NCBI GenBank assembly: GCA_036852015.1 | Contig: JAANDG010000030.1 | Coordinates: 186,001-250,000, forward strand | Direction of reading: 5' to 3' | Length of the DNA stretch: 64,000 nt | Origin: Pelodera strongyloides | Lineage: Eukaryota > Nematoda > Chromadorea > Rhabditida > Rhabditidae | Shown: positions 33,392-46,334 of the stretch, one piece after another | Layout: each line of letters opens with the position of its first letter | Numbering within the stretch: the first letter of the stretch is position 1 | The notes under the pieces: generated by a model | Told to the model about the DNA's origin: nothing | Seen by the model: only the letters and a program-made list of their open reading frames with translations | The model's database searches: none | Translations under genes and position numbers: made by a program

Positions 33392-36300
33392 ATGCCACCA
33401 GCGGTGCCAGTCTCAAACGAGAGTATACGCGACCGCGTGGTCGTCGACAAGGAGCAGGTTGAAGTGAAGAAGAAGACCAAGAAGCCTGTGGAGGTGAACC
33501 TCAAGGCGCCACCCTCGTTCTCGGCATTGTTGAGCAAGTGAGTGCTTTATTTTTATTTAACTTTTTGTGTTGTTCTTAATATTATTGTTCATTGTTCATT
33601 GTGTATATTAGCTGCGACTCGCGACTTAGCTGCGAGTCGCCAGTGGGGTTTATTGTTTATTGGAAGGCTGATTGATATTTCTCTTGTGTATACATGAATT
33701 TTGGCCTACCTTGGGTTCGCATTTTATTATATGCCTATCTGTTATTCTTCACACATGGTAAATGGTTTCACCAAGTTATTTCCTCTTAAAGCTTTTGCAA
33801 TGTTACGCAATGTTTGCAATGGTTAAGAGGCGTTCCATCCGCGTCATTTTTATATTTTCGAACAAAGGAGTCGTTGGGCGATTTGGCCTATAAGAAACTG
33901 TAAATTTGTAAATGTCTTCTAGCCGTAAACTTCTTTCTTGAATTTCCATTATTATGTATTGAAGACTATCGAAATACTATGGAGTACATGCACAACAATG
34001 TAGAATATAAGATAAGGTGTTGAAACACTTGGTGTTCTCTTCGCATCATGTTTAGTATTCATCGTTAGAAGATAGCATAGTTAAGCGTTCTACCTGCATC
34101 TGAGGTCACTATTTGATCTTTTTTGCTCGGAAATGGGTATTTGTGTACTGTATCAGCCATCGTTCTCTTCATCATCGATTTATATTCATTCAGTGTTGTG
34201 TTTTGTTTTTACAGTTAGAACTGTAGCTTTGTCTGTTTTGTTCCCCCTTTCGTCTCTCTCTCTCACTCTCTCTCTCTCTCTCTGTCTCACTCTCTCTCTC
34301 CTCTCTCTCTCTCTCTTTCAAGTTTGTCACCGTTCTACTTTCTACTCGCATCAAACTTTCTCCCTCACGTTTATTGGATCGATGACCCCAGTCACAACGA
34401 AAAGGGGAATAGCGAGAGTATTATGTGTTGTTTTGTGAGGTCTGTCAGGAGTTTCGAGAGCGAGAGCGCTGTGCTCGACCTGAGCAACGAGGTGGTTGTG
34501 GACTGCCCCGAGCCCGAGATCCCGAAAATGTAATTAATTAGTGTGAGTTTTTGTAGTGTCGGATTGAGAGCTGATTGGTTTCGTAGAGCAATTGTTTCCT
34601 CGTTTTAAGCGTCTGAATCAGTTTCAATGTTTTTTCTTTCTTTTGTGGGAATTGGGAAAGGCGTAGGGTGTACTAGAGTAGTCTAGTAAGTAGATGACAG
34701 TGAACGGTTTAAATGAGCTTAAATGTAGAAACTGTAGTACGTAAGTGTGTGGCGTAAGGTCGTAGTTTTATTTAAAAAGAACATTATTTTGTACTTATAC
34801 ATGCACCTTCATAGTTTACATTTTCTGTTTTCTGAACCTCAAGTTTTGTCCATTTGGTACTTTTGCCACAATTTTGTATTAGTTTGCTAAGCGGTCGACC
34901 TCGATTTCTTTCTTCTTTGTCTGCAGCGGTATATTCCAGTTGGTCTGCAAATAGTTTGCAATTTGTAAGTGTGTGTGTATGAGTGAGCGTGATTTTGTCT
35001 GTAGTATATAGAGAGAGAGCCCGAGAGAGACGGACAAGACAGCGCGGTGTCTGTCCGTTTGTCTGTCTATATGAATTTTGTGTGTGTGAGTTTGTCCTAA
35101 AGAGAATGATCAGCTTTCCCCAATATTCACATCCTTCTAAAGTTTGGAATATAATATAAATTGGTGAACTCAATTTTGTTTCTACCCTGTAGAAAGCCTG
35201 AGACTTTCTACAGGGTAGAACCAAAATTTTATTGCATGTTTGAGTGTGACATGTGGATACTAACTACTAAGTACATCATGTATAAGGTTTGTCTACCTAA
35301 CTTTACGCCTAACGGCCTAAGCCTAAACATAACATCTCTATTTATGGACGGTATTATGCCCTGAACATCGCGTTCCCCAATATTCCTATTCCGCTGACTA
35401 GAGTGCGGGGTGGTCCGCACGCGTTACTTCTTGTCGCGTCTGTGTGGATGGGTGCGGCATGCGGGCGGGCATCACGCACATTCCGGACAACCGGTCTCGC
35501 AGGCTGAGAGGGGTCGTGTCGGGCAGACTCTTTTGCAAGACTGCGCAGGACTGAACCGCTTGTGTTTCTCTCTTTCCCTACACCTCCCTCTGAGTCTCTC
35601 TCTCTTATTTCCAAGATATCAGTAAGCTTTTTGAACCTCACTAGATTTTGGCTTTAGTATGCGTTTATTTTTATTTGGACTCGTTATTAGTGTGTTGGAA
35701 TTCTAGATTCTAGGTTATACAGTAATTGATAATTAATGTGAATAGTATTATTGTGTAGTGGTGTAGTGCACTAGGCAACTGGACACAACAGCGCGATATC
35801 CTAAATCCTGTGAGATTTGATTTTTTTCTTTTCACGCTTTTCTATCCAGGATTCCCCTTTCCCCCTCTAGATGTCTTTTTCGCCTCTCCACTATCGCTCT
35901 TCTACCCTCTCGTCTCTATCATTTGTCCTTTTTCCCCTGTTCTCTCTCAGTGAGTTTCTTATCGGAAATCACCTCGATGTAACGTAGACGCGTAGACCAC
36001 AATTTTGTGTTGGTTGATCTTGGATTAATAGAATCAGGGATTTGATACCAATAACTCGGTTGCTTATGTTTTCATAATAACTATTACTGAGCGTTATTTG
36101 GTACGGTAGGAGTAAATTTCGTTTGCGGGGATATTTGATAAGTGAAACACTGCACAGTGTTACCGTATCTCCCAACACTGAATATCGAGTCTATTTTTTT
36201 GCTCGGGGTCGAGCCATTATTTTCTATAGGTGTGCTAAAATCCAGATTATCATCCCTATAATTAGTTGATAGCTTATCATTTTCTGTCTTCTTTTTCAGT

Positions 36301-39300
36301 GTCAGCAAGTGGGAGACTCGTTTCGCGCAGTCATCGGCTCAGTTGTACGAGTGGTCGACCAGTTTGAAGGTTTGTTGGTTTGTTTAGTAAATTTGTTTGT
36401 TATTTATTATTTACTTTAATATATTTAAAAAAAATTGCATGTTCAACGAGTATTTTTATTGTAGGGTATTTTACTTTTTCACTCTTGTTGGCCTTTTATT
36501 TTTTTGCTAGAATCAGGTGTTTTATTCATTTGGGTTGTTTTTCCGATTTGAAATATTTGGGATATCAATTGTATTTTGTTGGCCTTCTTCGTGATCGATT
36601 GAATTGTATTAATTTACTGTGTTATAGGATCGATCAGATGACCTTCCGAAGAAATTCATCAACGATGACCCAGAAACACAGTGGCAAATGTTATTGCACG
36701 CCACCAAACAACTCTACAGGGATTTTAGAAGAACTGGGGTAAGTGTTAGGTTGTATTTTGTGAATTCTTTACTCTTTATTTTATGTGTGCCATAATTTGT
36801 GGAAATCTTTATTGTTTTTATCTTTATTATTGATTTGTGGAAATCCTTATCATAACATTCTTATTGTTTGATGTGTAGAATATGGAATTGGCACATTTCA
36901 GCTTCGTTTTTTTTTTTTTAAATATGAATAGGGAATTTACTGGAAATTAATTTCAGCACCTACTCGACGAAGATGTCCAGGCGGACAGTGGTGCGGAGGA
37001 GAGTGAGAGCGGAGAAGAGTTTGATGAAATGCAGGTATGTGTCGTTAATTTTTTTTTGTGTTAGCCAGATTCATGGCTAATCGTAATTTGGTATTGATCT
37101 ATGTGATGTAGTGTTTATATCGTGGTCTCTCTTCCCGTGCATTTTGTTCCTCTATACCGTGCTACAGTGGCCGTATGCACGAAGGACGGGAACGTGCTCC
37201 CAGCCTCCCAGTGGGAGATGAGGGATCACGCAAACCTGCGAGACGTAGAGACAAATTCTCCCAACCGGGGAGGCTCCCGGGGTTCGTGCATACGGCCACA
37301 GGAATGTCTTTTTTTCTGTATTTTCAAAATCTCTATTCTAGGAAGTTGGTGAGAGTGGCTCGGAAGGCGGATCAGTCAATGGTGAGGAGGACCAAATGGA
37401 TGAGGAGGACATGGACGAGGAGATGAGTGACGAAGACGAGGAAACTGACGCGGCTATTTTCCACATGACGTGAGTTTGATTGTGGTCATACTTTGAAGTT
37501 GAGCTATATGGGTCTAATCTACCTAACATTAGCGAACTATACCTGCGTCCTACTTTATATGTGAATCTTTATTCTAAACATTATTTAGTGATGCCGATAT
37601 GCAGAATCTGGATGAGAAGCTGAAAGCATTGGACGAGGACGACGAGTCGGAGGATGAGGATTACGGGGAGGAGGAGATCAGAGCACAGACGTCGAATGAG
37701 GTATTATGATTCGTTTCACTTTAAAGCGGCATGACACATGGTTTTGAATCGTGTTCCATTTTGCGCTCTGTCATTCAGACACGGACTTTTTTTTATACAT
37801 ATGACATACGAATGCAGTAATCCATATGTTTCGCCAACCACGCGTCATATAGCTTTAATGTTTTTGATTGAAATGAGTCCCTTAAGGTGGTGTTTATAGT
37901 TTTTGAAATGCGATGTGGTACATGTGAAATGGTCCAGTCCGAGTCGAGACCATTTATTGGGATCCCACTTACTTTTTTTTTTGTTTTTTTCAGCAAGATT
38001 CCGAAGCAGGACCTCAAGAAACGAAGAAAAAGTATAGGAAGACGCCGGTGGACGACAAATTTTTCTCCCTGCGCCAGATGGAGGAGGTACTGGACGCCCA
38101 GGAGCGGGAAGAGGATGAGAAGGGAGAATCACACGAGCACTTGTTTAACACTGAACAGGTGAGGGTTGATTTTTTTTTTTGCTGAACAGGTAGGCTTGCT
38201 AAGTTGTAGGCTTGTGGCATTTCCAAGCTTGAGCTTTGCTAATACTGATTGATGTAAATAAAGTAGTCCGTCCTGTTTCGTGAAGTTGTTTACTTTTGCG
38301 AACGATTTGGTTTCACCTGGTAGATGTTATTGGTGAATCGTGACGCAGTAGTATTGTATGTCGTGCACGGGTAGGATTGTGAGTCTTGTCCTTGAGATTC
38401 TTGTTTACGAACTTGTATTTAGGATTGGGACGGTTCCGCAGACTACAATTACGAAGACTTCTTCGGCAAGGAGGATGAGCCCGATGCGGGACGTGGTGTT
38501 GATGCGAAGAAGAAACGAAAGAAGAAGGACGGAAGCGATGACGGTAAACTTAATTAATTACTTATTGTTAGTTCAACTTTTACTTAGGATTTGCCGGTGT
38601 ATAGTTCGCACCCCGTGAACAATTCGTGTTTTGACTGTTGATTACTGTAGTGGCCCCTTTTTACAGTGACAGTACCCAAGAAGAAGAGCAAGACAGTGCG
38701 ATGGGCAGATGGAGTGAGTGGCGAAGAGGAGGACGACCAGGAGGATGAGGAGGAGATTGACGAGGACGAGCACGAGGTATCATTATTTGGATTTCCGATT
38801 TTTTTTTTGAGGTGACTTGCATGTTGTTGGCTTTATTGTTTATCTATTTTTTTTTGTTAGAGTTGCGCGTTTAATTCTCTGTCGAATGAGGTTACGCTTA
38901 CCGTTTTACCTATCTCGTTTAGTTTTACTTTTTTCTTGAGATTCTGAAGTTGCCCACAACTTAAACTCAGAACTTAACTTATTATTACAGGATGCTGAGG
39001 TTGACGAGGAGGAATCTGGACCAGCTGGACCTGTACTCCTTGGTGAGGAAGAAGAAGCAGAACCTGAATCCAAACTGCAGAAGAGAATCAAGACGGTGCG
39101 ACTTTTTTATCGTTTGTTTAATTTTCAAGTGTTCGCGGTGTGTGTGCACTGATGAGGTTAAGTCTATCTTTTTTCTTTTTTTTTTCAAAATCTTAGTTTT
39201 GATATTCTGAAAATGGGTTAAATCGCTGTTCGTGACCCCTACAGTTATTGTCTTTGCTATTGTTTGCATTTAACCTTCTTTCTTTTTAGATCAAGGAGCA

Positions 39301-41647
39301 AATTGCCCAACTCGAGGCCGAGAATCTGGAGCCCCGGAGTTGGGAACTACAGGGAGAAGTACAGGCCGATCAGCGAGGAAGAGACGAACTGCTGGAGAAG
39401 CATGTTCAATTTGACTCAACGGCAAAGAAGGGTGAGTATCGATTGATTTATAATCAGTCGTTTATACCTAGTATTCAAATATGCCAAATTGTAGTGTTTG
39501 TAAATCAATCAGAAATAAGAGGGAACAACTGTGACTGTAGTTTAGCGGTTTGTTTTGCACGAAGCGTAGTAATGATTTTATTTAAGTTTAGAGTTTTGAT
39601 TAGTCAATGTGTTCCTTCTTTTCCAGCTCCTCTGGTCACCGAAGACTTTTCCGAGACTTTGGAGGGCATTATCAAGCAGCGCATCAAGGACAAGCTCTTC
39701 GACGATGTAGTCCGCGTGGTCAAACAGGTCGAGAGGACCGAGGGCTACCGAGTCACCCCTCTTGAGGAGGCACACTTGGAGAAGAAGGCGCTGGCCGATG
39801 TGTATGAGAAGGAGTACATGAAGTCGTCGGGGGTGAGCGATATTTTTTTATATTGGATTGTGCATTGTAAGTGTTTGGTCATGGGAAGCTATTGAACGGT
39901 CTTGTATATCGAGTATAACTCAAAAATCACGTATGCACCACGGAATTGGTATTTGATTGATTTGGTCATTTGTGTTCAAGCTCCTTTGGCTACTGTATTT
40001 CTCTAGAATAAAGAAAACACTCTTACAGGCTGCTGCTACCGAAGAGGCTAAAGAAAACCCGTTGTACACTGAAATCAACGAGAAAATGGACAAATTGTTT
40101 GCCACCATGGACTCGCTGGCTCACTACGAATTTGCTCCTCCGCCGGTTTGTATTTTGGTTGCGAAATAGGGATTTGTTAGATTTGTAATAATGGTAATTG
40201 GTTGCGAAATAGGGATTTGTTAGATTTGTAATAATGGTAACATATTTTACATGAAAGTGAAACATTTACATTTTTCAACCACTTGTCAGTAAGACTTGTG
40301 AGCACATGATTGTGGTTCGAAGTGACAAACAACATGAGTCTTAGGTAGGTAATATGCGAATACCTAACGTAATGATAATCAGATCAAGAGCAATCAGTGC
40401 TTGGAATGCGTTGTGGTGCATTAGTATTTCTCATTCCCCTTTGTGTTTAGGTTCGGCCCGAGATCAAGGTGGTCAACAACATGGCTGCCGTTCGTGTCGA
40501 GGAGGTCGGCGCGATGGCCTCCACTGACGATCTTCTTTTGGCGCCCGAAGAGACGAAGAAGAAGATTAAGGGAGATATCAAGGTTGGTTGCTGATTGAAT
40601 GTGGTTTTGTTGGTTATACGTAGATTGGGTGTTTGATTGGGTTTGTTGTTAGACTAAGAGATGCTCCTTACAAGAATTCCTGGTAACAAGCCTGGAAGTT
40701 GTTCTGGTTTTGTGGTAACGATCTTATAATTGCCGCTTTACAAATGTTTCTTTAGGCAACCGAAGAGATGGACAAAACGGACAAGTTGCGTGCTCGCAGA
40801 AGAAAGAAGCTCCGTCAGAAGGTCATGGCCAAGATGCACGGAGAGAAGGACGGCGAGGCGGCCGACAAGGACGACAGCTGGAAGCAGAAGAGCAAGAAGA
40901 CCCTTGCCAAGGAGGCTGATGCCAAGCTTAAGGTTTGTGACTGGGTTTTTTTACCTGCTTATAATTTTTTGTTACAATCATCATGGAGAGAGTGCGTCCC
41001 CGCTAAACAGGATGTGACACTGGTGAAAGAGTACGATTGTATTGTAAACGATTATACAATCGGTTGGTTTATAGTGAATTTTATTTGCATTGTGTTTTGA
41101 GTCAGTCTGTGATAAGTTTGTTATGTGTTTGTTCATTCTGTGTGCTTTTAGAAGAAGGAGGCTCAGAAGATCCGTGCCACCGACTTCCTGGACCAGATGA
41201 ACCGAACGGTGCACTTGGAGAACAATGGAGAGACGAAGAAGGAGAAGGCCAAGAAGAAGATTAAGAATAGGGTGGGTGATTTTAGTTTTAGTTTTTCTGA
41301 GCTGGAAGATTGGAGGATATACATAGGTGATCTGTTTCTCGATCTCGAAACACGTGGTGCCGTCGCTACTCGTAGTTTGGTCATTATATTTATTGGTTTC
41401 ATTCATAGCCTAAGCCCTACCGACGAACTCACAGCTCGTTGCTGAACTACCTCCTTTAGAATATTAGACATTCGAAGCCCGGCGGTGGTACGAGAGAAGC
41501 CCGGTGGTGGTACGAGAAACTTATCATGAATAGAGAAAATTTCGCGAACCATCTCCGGACTCTGACTCACCGGCGAGGTTTATGCCCTGTTTCATTTATT
41601 TATTTTCATTTCAGGTCGCTGCCTCGTCTGCCAAGTTTGTGTTGTAA
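33392..41647 (+). CDS. MPHOSPH10: MPP10, U3 small nucleolar ribonucleoprotein protein
   Basis: MPP10 is a core part of the small-subunit processome, needed with Imp3 and Imp4 for early 18S rRNA cleavages in the nucleolus. Eighteen exons: 33392-33537, 34449-34529, 36300-36369, 36628-36738, 36957-37034, 37342-37469, 37589-37700, 37994-38158, 38423-38543, 38667-38776, 38991-39095, 39290-39431, 39627-39832, 40029-40145, 40451-40582, 40756-40932, 41152-41271, 41615-41647; about 717 aa (human 681). Family marks: acidic tracts in the first half; TPVDDKFFSLRQME; YEDFFG; SWELQGEV; IIKQRIKDKLFDDVVR; LADVYEKEYMK; PEIKVVNNMAAVRVEEVG; LLAPEE; a Lys/Arg-rich C-terminal third. The first ~75 residues are not recognisably conserved and include a basic KKKTKK patch. 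TTGCAG sits right before the ATG, as at a trans-splice or 5'UTR intron junction. Confidence 0.92.
34250..34320. repeat. CT microsatellite in MPP10 intron 1
   Basis: CTCTCT-rich tract about 130 bp before the acceptor of exon 34449. Confidence 0.9.
35172..35230. repeat. short perfect-type hairpin in MPP10 intron 2
   Basis: TTTCTACCCTGTAGAAAG and CTTTCTACAGGGTAGAA face each other across a 7-base loop, and the pairing extends into AATTTTG/CAAAATT. Confidence 0.85.
37165..37301. repeat. intronic inverted-repeat element, subfamily 3
   Basis: Ends CAGTGGCCGTATGCACGAA and TTCGTGCATACGGCCACAG. In an MPP10 intron, 40 bp before exon 37342. Confidence 0.85.
40157..40240. repeat. 42-bp tandem duplication in MPP10 intron
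   Basis: GCGAAATAGGGATTTGTTAG occurs twice at 42-bp spacing just after the donor of exon 40029-40145. Confidence 0.85.
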
Positions 41648-42762
41648 GTGACGTCGGAGTTTTACATGCTTTACTCGTCAGATTGGTTTCTTATTCTTTA
41701 CTTATATATTCTTGTCTTATTTTTTACTTATATATTCTTGCTTTTCTTGCTATGATTTCATTAGTTATGAGTTATGCATTTTGCAATTTTTTGTTATAAT
41801 GTATTGATTTTTGTTTATTTTTGTCTGATCTTTATGAATTTATGACTATGATTCACTGGTAGTTGTGTTGTTGGAAATTATGCGCATTATTAGTTTATGA
41901 AACCAATTTTCGTCACATTTGATAGTCAAGTTGTTACTTTATTCGGTTATTGTTAATATCGTTGGTCGGAGTTTTGACTTGGAAACTTCATTTTTGTTTG
42001 TTAGACCGTTGTTATTTGTTGTTGCCTCGTTTTTCGGTGTTTCCCCGTATAAAATTATTGTTATTAATGTCAGTGATACTTATTTTCTTTCTTGTGAATG
42101 GTTTGAGGCCATTGATATATCTTTCGCTCTGAAATTTTGTTTTGAATACATTTGTTTGAACATTTCTAAATTCAGCATGTCGTCATTGGTTGACCCTTTC
42201 TGTTCTGTTTTTCTTTCCGTCTCTCTCTCTTTATTTCTCTTGGTCTCTCTCTCTCTCCTTTTTCTCTCCTTTCTCTCTCCCTCCCTCCCTCTCTCTCTGA
42301 CTCTCTCTATCTATCTCTCGTTCTTATTTGCGGTAAGGGCTCTGTCACCAATGGCTCTGTCCTTATCAGTGTTGAATTCGTGTGCAATTTGCTCACTTTA
42401 ATGCCAATTGATTGTCTTTGACTCCCTGACCTCACGAGGGTCCGTTTAGCGAAATGCGTTAGCTAAATAGGAGTACGGTATCGATAATTTGAAGAAAATT
42501 GAGTTCTTGCGGTAGTTTAGTTTTTGTCCCGATGAGCTATTAGTATGTCCCACAGCGAGGTGTTATTGTGTCGTTCTTTGTTGTTTCTTGCGCACTTTTA
42601 TATTCTCGGTTTCAAGTTTCAATCGTGTTTTTACACGTGGAATTGGTAATTTATCAAAGGTTATATATTTCCAGGGGTTGAGCCTATCGTTGTTTGTGTG
42701 TGGTTTTCTGGTTGGTGTTCGCTTCTTCACTGGGAAGGCGATCCTCAGCGCAGCACAGAATC
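41648..42762. other. intergenic between MPP10 and MED15
   Basis: About 1.1 kb, T rich, with a CT microsatellite around 42220-42315. I searched it specifically for a KIX-domain exon of MED15 and found none. Confidence 0.6.
42220..42315. repeat. CT-rich microsatellite
   Basis: CTCTCT and CCCT tracts in the MPP10-MED15 intergenic region. Confidence 0.9.
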
Positions 42763-45700
42763 ATGAATTACGGGGCAGCAGACCAACAGCAGCAGTATAT
42801 GATGCGGGCCGGCAACCCGCAACAAGCAGGCCAGCCCGGACAGCCTGGACCTGGACAACATATGCAACAGCCGAATATGGTGGGTGATTGGGTGTTTTTT
42901 TGGTCTTTTATCACCTCCAGTGGCCGTATTCACCAGCACACAGGGAGCCCTCCCGAGGATCACGTGCGCTCTGAATCTCCCTCTCTGGCACTCTTTGGTT
43001 CCTTGGGGAGGCCAGGGAGGGCTCCCTGCGTATTGGTGAATACGGCCTCTGGTTTATTGTCCCTCTACGGAGATGTGTGTGATATCGGTTTTGATTTGCT
43101 TCATGTATTTTCCCATGAAAGAGCAACCTTATATCACAAAATGTTTGGAATATATGGCGGAAATATGTGTTGTGTGTCGATGATAGGATGTTTACTTTCT
43201 CACGGTTGCTTTTTTGCCTGGAGGTACTTGCTTGATGTAACATATTATACTTCTTCGTTGTTTAGATGATGGGTGCCGGTGGAGCAGGACAAATGGGCCC
43301 TGGAGGCCAGATGGGCCAGATGAACCGGTCGATGTATGGAATGGGCCCTGGTATGGCAGGTCCTGGGCAGCCGGTACAACCTGGACAACCAGGTATTTTA
43401 TTATGTTTAGTTTCTTTGGTTTGTCGGTGAGGGGATCCTATTGTGATGAGATGAGGAGAATTTACAGTGCGCAAGAACCTAGCCTCGTATTGTTGTGTTT
43501 CATAGATTTGGGCTCCACCAGTGGCCGTATTCACCAAAACGCAAGGAGTCATCCCTGGCCTCCCCAGGGAGCTAAATAGTGCATAGAGAAGAGGGTTCGA
43601 GAGAAGAAGAGATTCAGAGCGTTCGTGAGCCTAGGGAGGGTTCCCTGTGTTTTGGTGAATACGGCCTCAGGAACACGCGCACTTTCCGGCGCTGTGTTAC
43701 GCTACCTTTTCATGCTGTTTTGAACGCGTTCCTGAGGTAAACTTGTGAGTGCCAGCGCAGCGCGACGCAGCCAAATTGTCTAGTTATCTCGTCGTAATAT
43801 GAGTCTAGGTCTAGACCTCCTTGCGTGTCGTGGTGTTGCACACCCACCCTCACCCACCTCTTTGTTGTTCTAGATGGTGCACTGATGTACGGTGTGCACT
43901 TTGTGCCTTATCACGGTCCTATCGATGAGTTTTGTGCTGTGGCGCCCGGCACCTTTCTCGAGGCTTCTGGTGCTGTTTTAGTCTGCGCTACAGTTTTTGA
44001 GTCATTGTGTTCTTGTTGTGATAGTGATAGTGACTAAGGCAGTTGTTTTCAAGTTGTATGCGTCATCTATTAGAGTTGATTAGACATTGAGGACCCTTCG
44101 GCACATGTCTTGGTTTTTTTCACAATTCTAAATAGGAAGTGAAAACTCTACTATTTGTTGATGTATTCGTCAACACATAGTTGCAATATTCGTCAACACA
44201 TAATTTAAAATCGATGAGGTTTCTCCTTGTGTTGCCTCTGTAGTCACTCTCACCATCACAACCACTCGGTTCACCTGTGCGCAATCACTTTAGTTCTCGC
44301 TTATCATCACCGTTTTCTGGGTTCATGCTGGGGGTTTTTCTTCACCCTTTTTTGGATTCGGTGATTTTGGGATCTCGGGTTAATCTTCTTGGTTATATTT
44401 TCTATTTGCATTAGGTTTGTCATTTGCCCTTTATTTATTATTATTATTATTATTATATTTAGGCTACCCGATGACCCAACAACAACTGGCCTTTCAGCAA
44501 CAGCAACAGCAACACCAGCAGAATCAGTTGAATCACATGTGAGATATTATTATTAACTTTTTTTATTTCATAAAACAAAGACGCAGTAAGTATGTAGAAA
44601 CAAAGGAGAGAGAGAAACACTCACAGGCTAGACACATTTAAGAGGTCTAGATGCGTATGTGGCGCTGTTTTTAGTTTAATTTCCTCATTTATTGACATGC
44701 TAAAAATGTATGTTTCAAAGCTATGTTATTATAACGAGTACGATTGACGAACACTTCTGTTGTTGAATGCGTCAATGAGCATGTTGCAGGGAATAAATTA
44801 GGTCCGCGTCTCAAAGTTTTGGGGAGGTGATTTAGACTAATTTGCATATAGTGCATCACGGAGTGGGACATGATCGTCCGCATTTGGCGGGGTGTTTTAT
44901 GCTAATTTTCGTATAAGTTGTAATATTTTTAGCCTGAGTCGGTTGCCGCAGGAGGCCCGCGACCGCATCAATCAGGAGAGGGATCAGAACCAGAGGAACG
45001 CGATGATCAGAGGCTACTTTCAGAGGGTTGGTGTTCGATTGATTGATTGCTTTGAGATTTATATGCCTGGCGTGCTGTGGAAATCCAGTATGACCATATG
45101 ACCACCGCAAATTGCGTCCTATGCCGCTTTGAATTGTTCATGTTGTTATTTAAATTTGAGTCCGTTAGTTGGCTATTTCTTAGCGACAAAGGGGGAAAAT
45201 TGTTTGATTGTTCTCAAGCAAAGCAAGAGTGTTTGATTGTTCTCAAGCAAAGCTTCTTGTTTTCAGTACCAGCAGCATCAAATACGGCAACAGCAGGCTG
45301 CAGCTGCTGCTGCTCAAGCTCAGCAACAACAGGGACATATGAATCCCGCTGCTGTGGCTTCGGCTGCTCAGCATCGTATGGGAGGTGGGTAATTTTGCTG
45401 TCTTTGCTTTTTTAGGTGAGTATGATGTGACTATGTAACATGATGGCATTCTGATTTGCGTATTCATGTGGAGGTTTTACTTTTTATTTTGTGTTGGTAA
45501 AAGTTAGTACTTGTTGATTCGAAAGCACGTTTTGATGTAATATCTTGTTTTCTTGTATATTTGTGTTTATGTTACCCATTCAGCGCCTTCAGTGCCCGGT
45601 GGAGTAATGGGTATGCGACCCGGACAGCCAATGCCTGGACAACAGTATCCCCCAGGCTCGCAGCAGTCGCAGCAAGGAGGACCTGGTTCGCAGCAAATGC

Positions 45701-46286
45701 AACAACCCATGTCGCAGCATCAGCAGCAGTGAGTGATTTTGCATTTGATTTAAGTTTTGGAGCTTATTAGTTTATTCGTTTAAAGCGATATACCGGCCGG
45801 TTTCTGAGACGCATCGTGGACAACTAAATTCGTACGTATTTATGCTCATTTGCATATGTTGTGTGCTGATCCTGATGTCCACAATGCGTTTCAAAAACCG
45901 GCCACTATTTCGCTTTAATAGATTCGAATCCTTCTGTATTTTGCTTTCGTATCTCTTGTTTATAGGATATATATTTTCATTTTTCAACGTTCGTTATACT
46001 CTTTGATAGAGTGAGTCGATAAACGTTTTGCATAATCTTGTATTGTATATGTATTATTATACAGGCCAATGTCTGTGGGTCAGACGAGTGCCCCCGGTTC
46101 GGTCCCGGGCCCAGGCTCTGTTCACGGACCTCATTCACATCTGGGAGCACCACGTTCTGTGACTTCAGCCCATCCAGTCCCTTCTCCACAGGTTTGTTGG
46201 TTTATTGATTGATTGATTTTTTTGACTGTGATGTTATAAGGAAACAATGGCGAGGTTTTTCTTTTTTTTTTAAGGAAACAATGGCG

Positions 46287-46334
<48 letters not shown>

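Noticed and set aside
25607..33537. The 17.1 kb gene and MPP10 as one giant gene
   Set aside because: The phase would allow it, but a 7.7-kb intron is out of scale and a good terminal exon with a stop lies only 65 bp after exon 25607-25672.
33392..34535. Separate 75-aa gene (two exons, stop at TAA)
   Set aside because: The donor GTAATT at 34530 joins in phase to exon 36300, which carries the conserved MPP10 N-terminal helix region; the short form is kept only as a possible retained-intron product.
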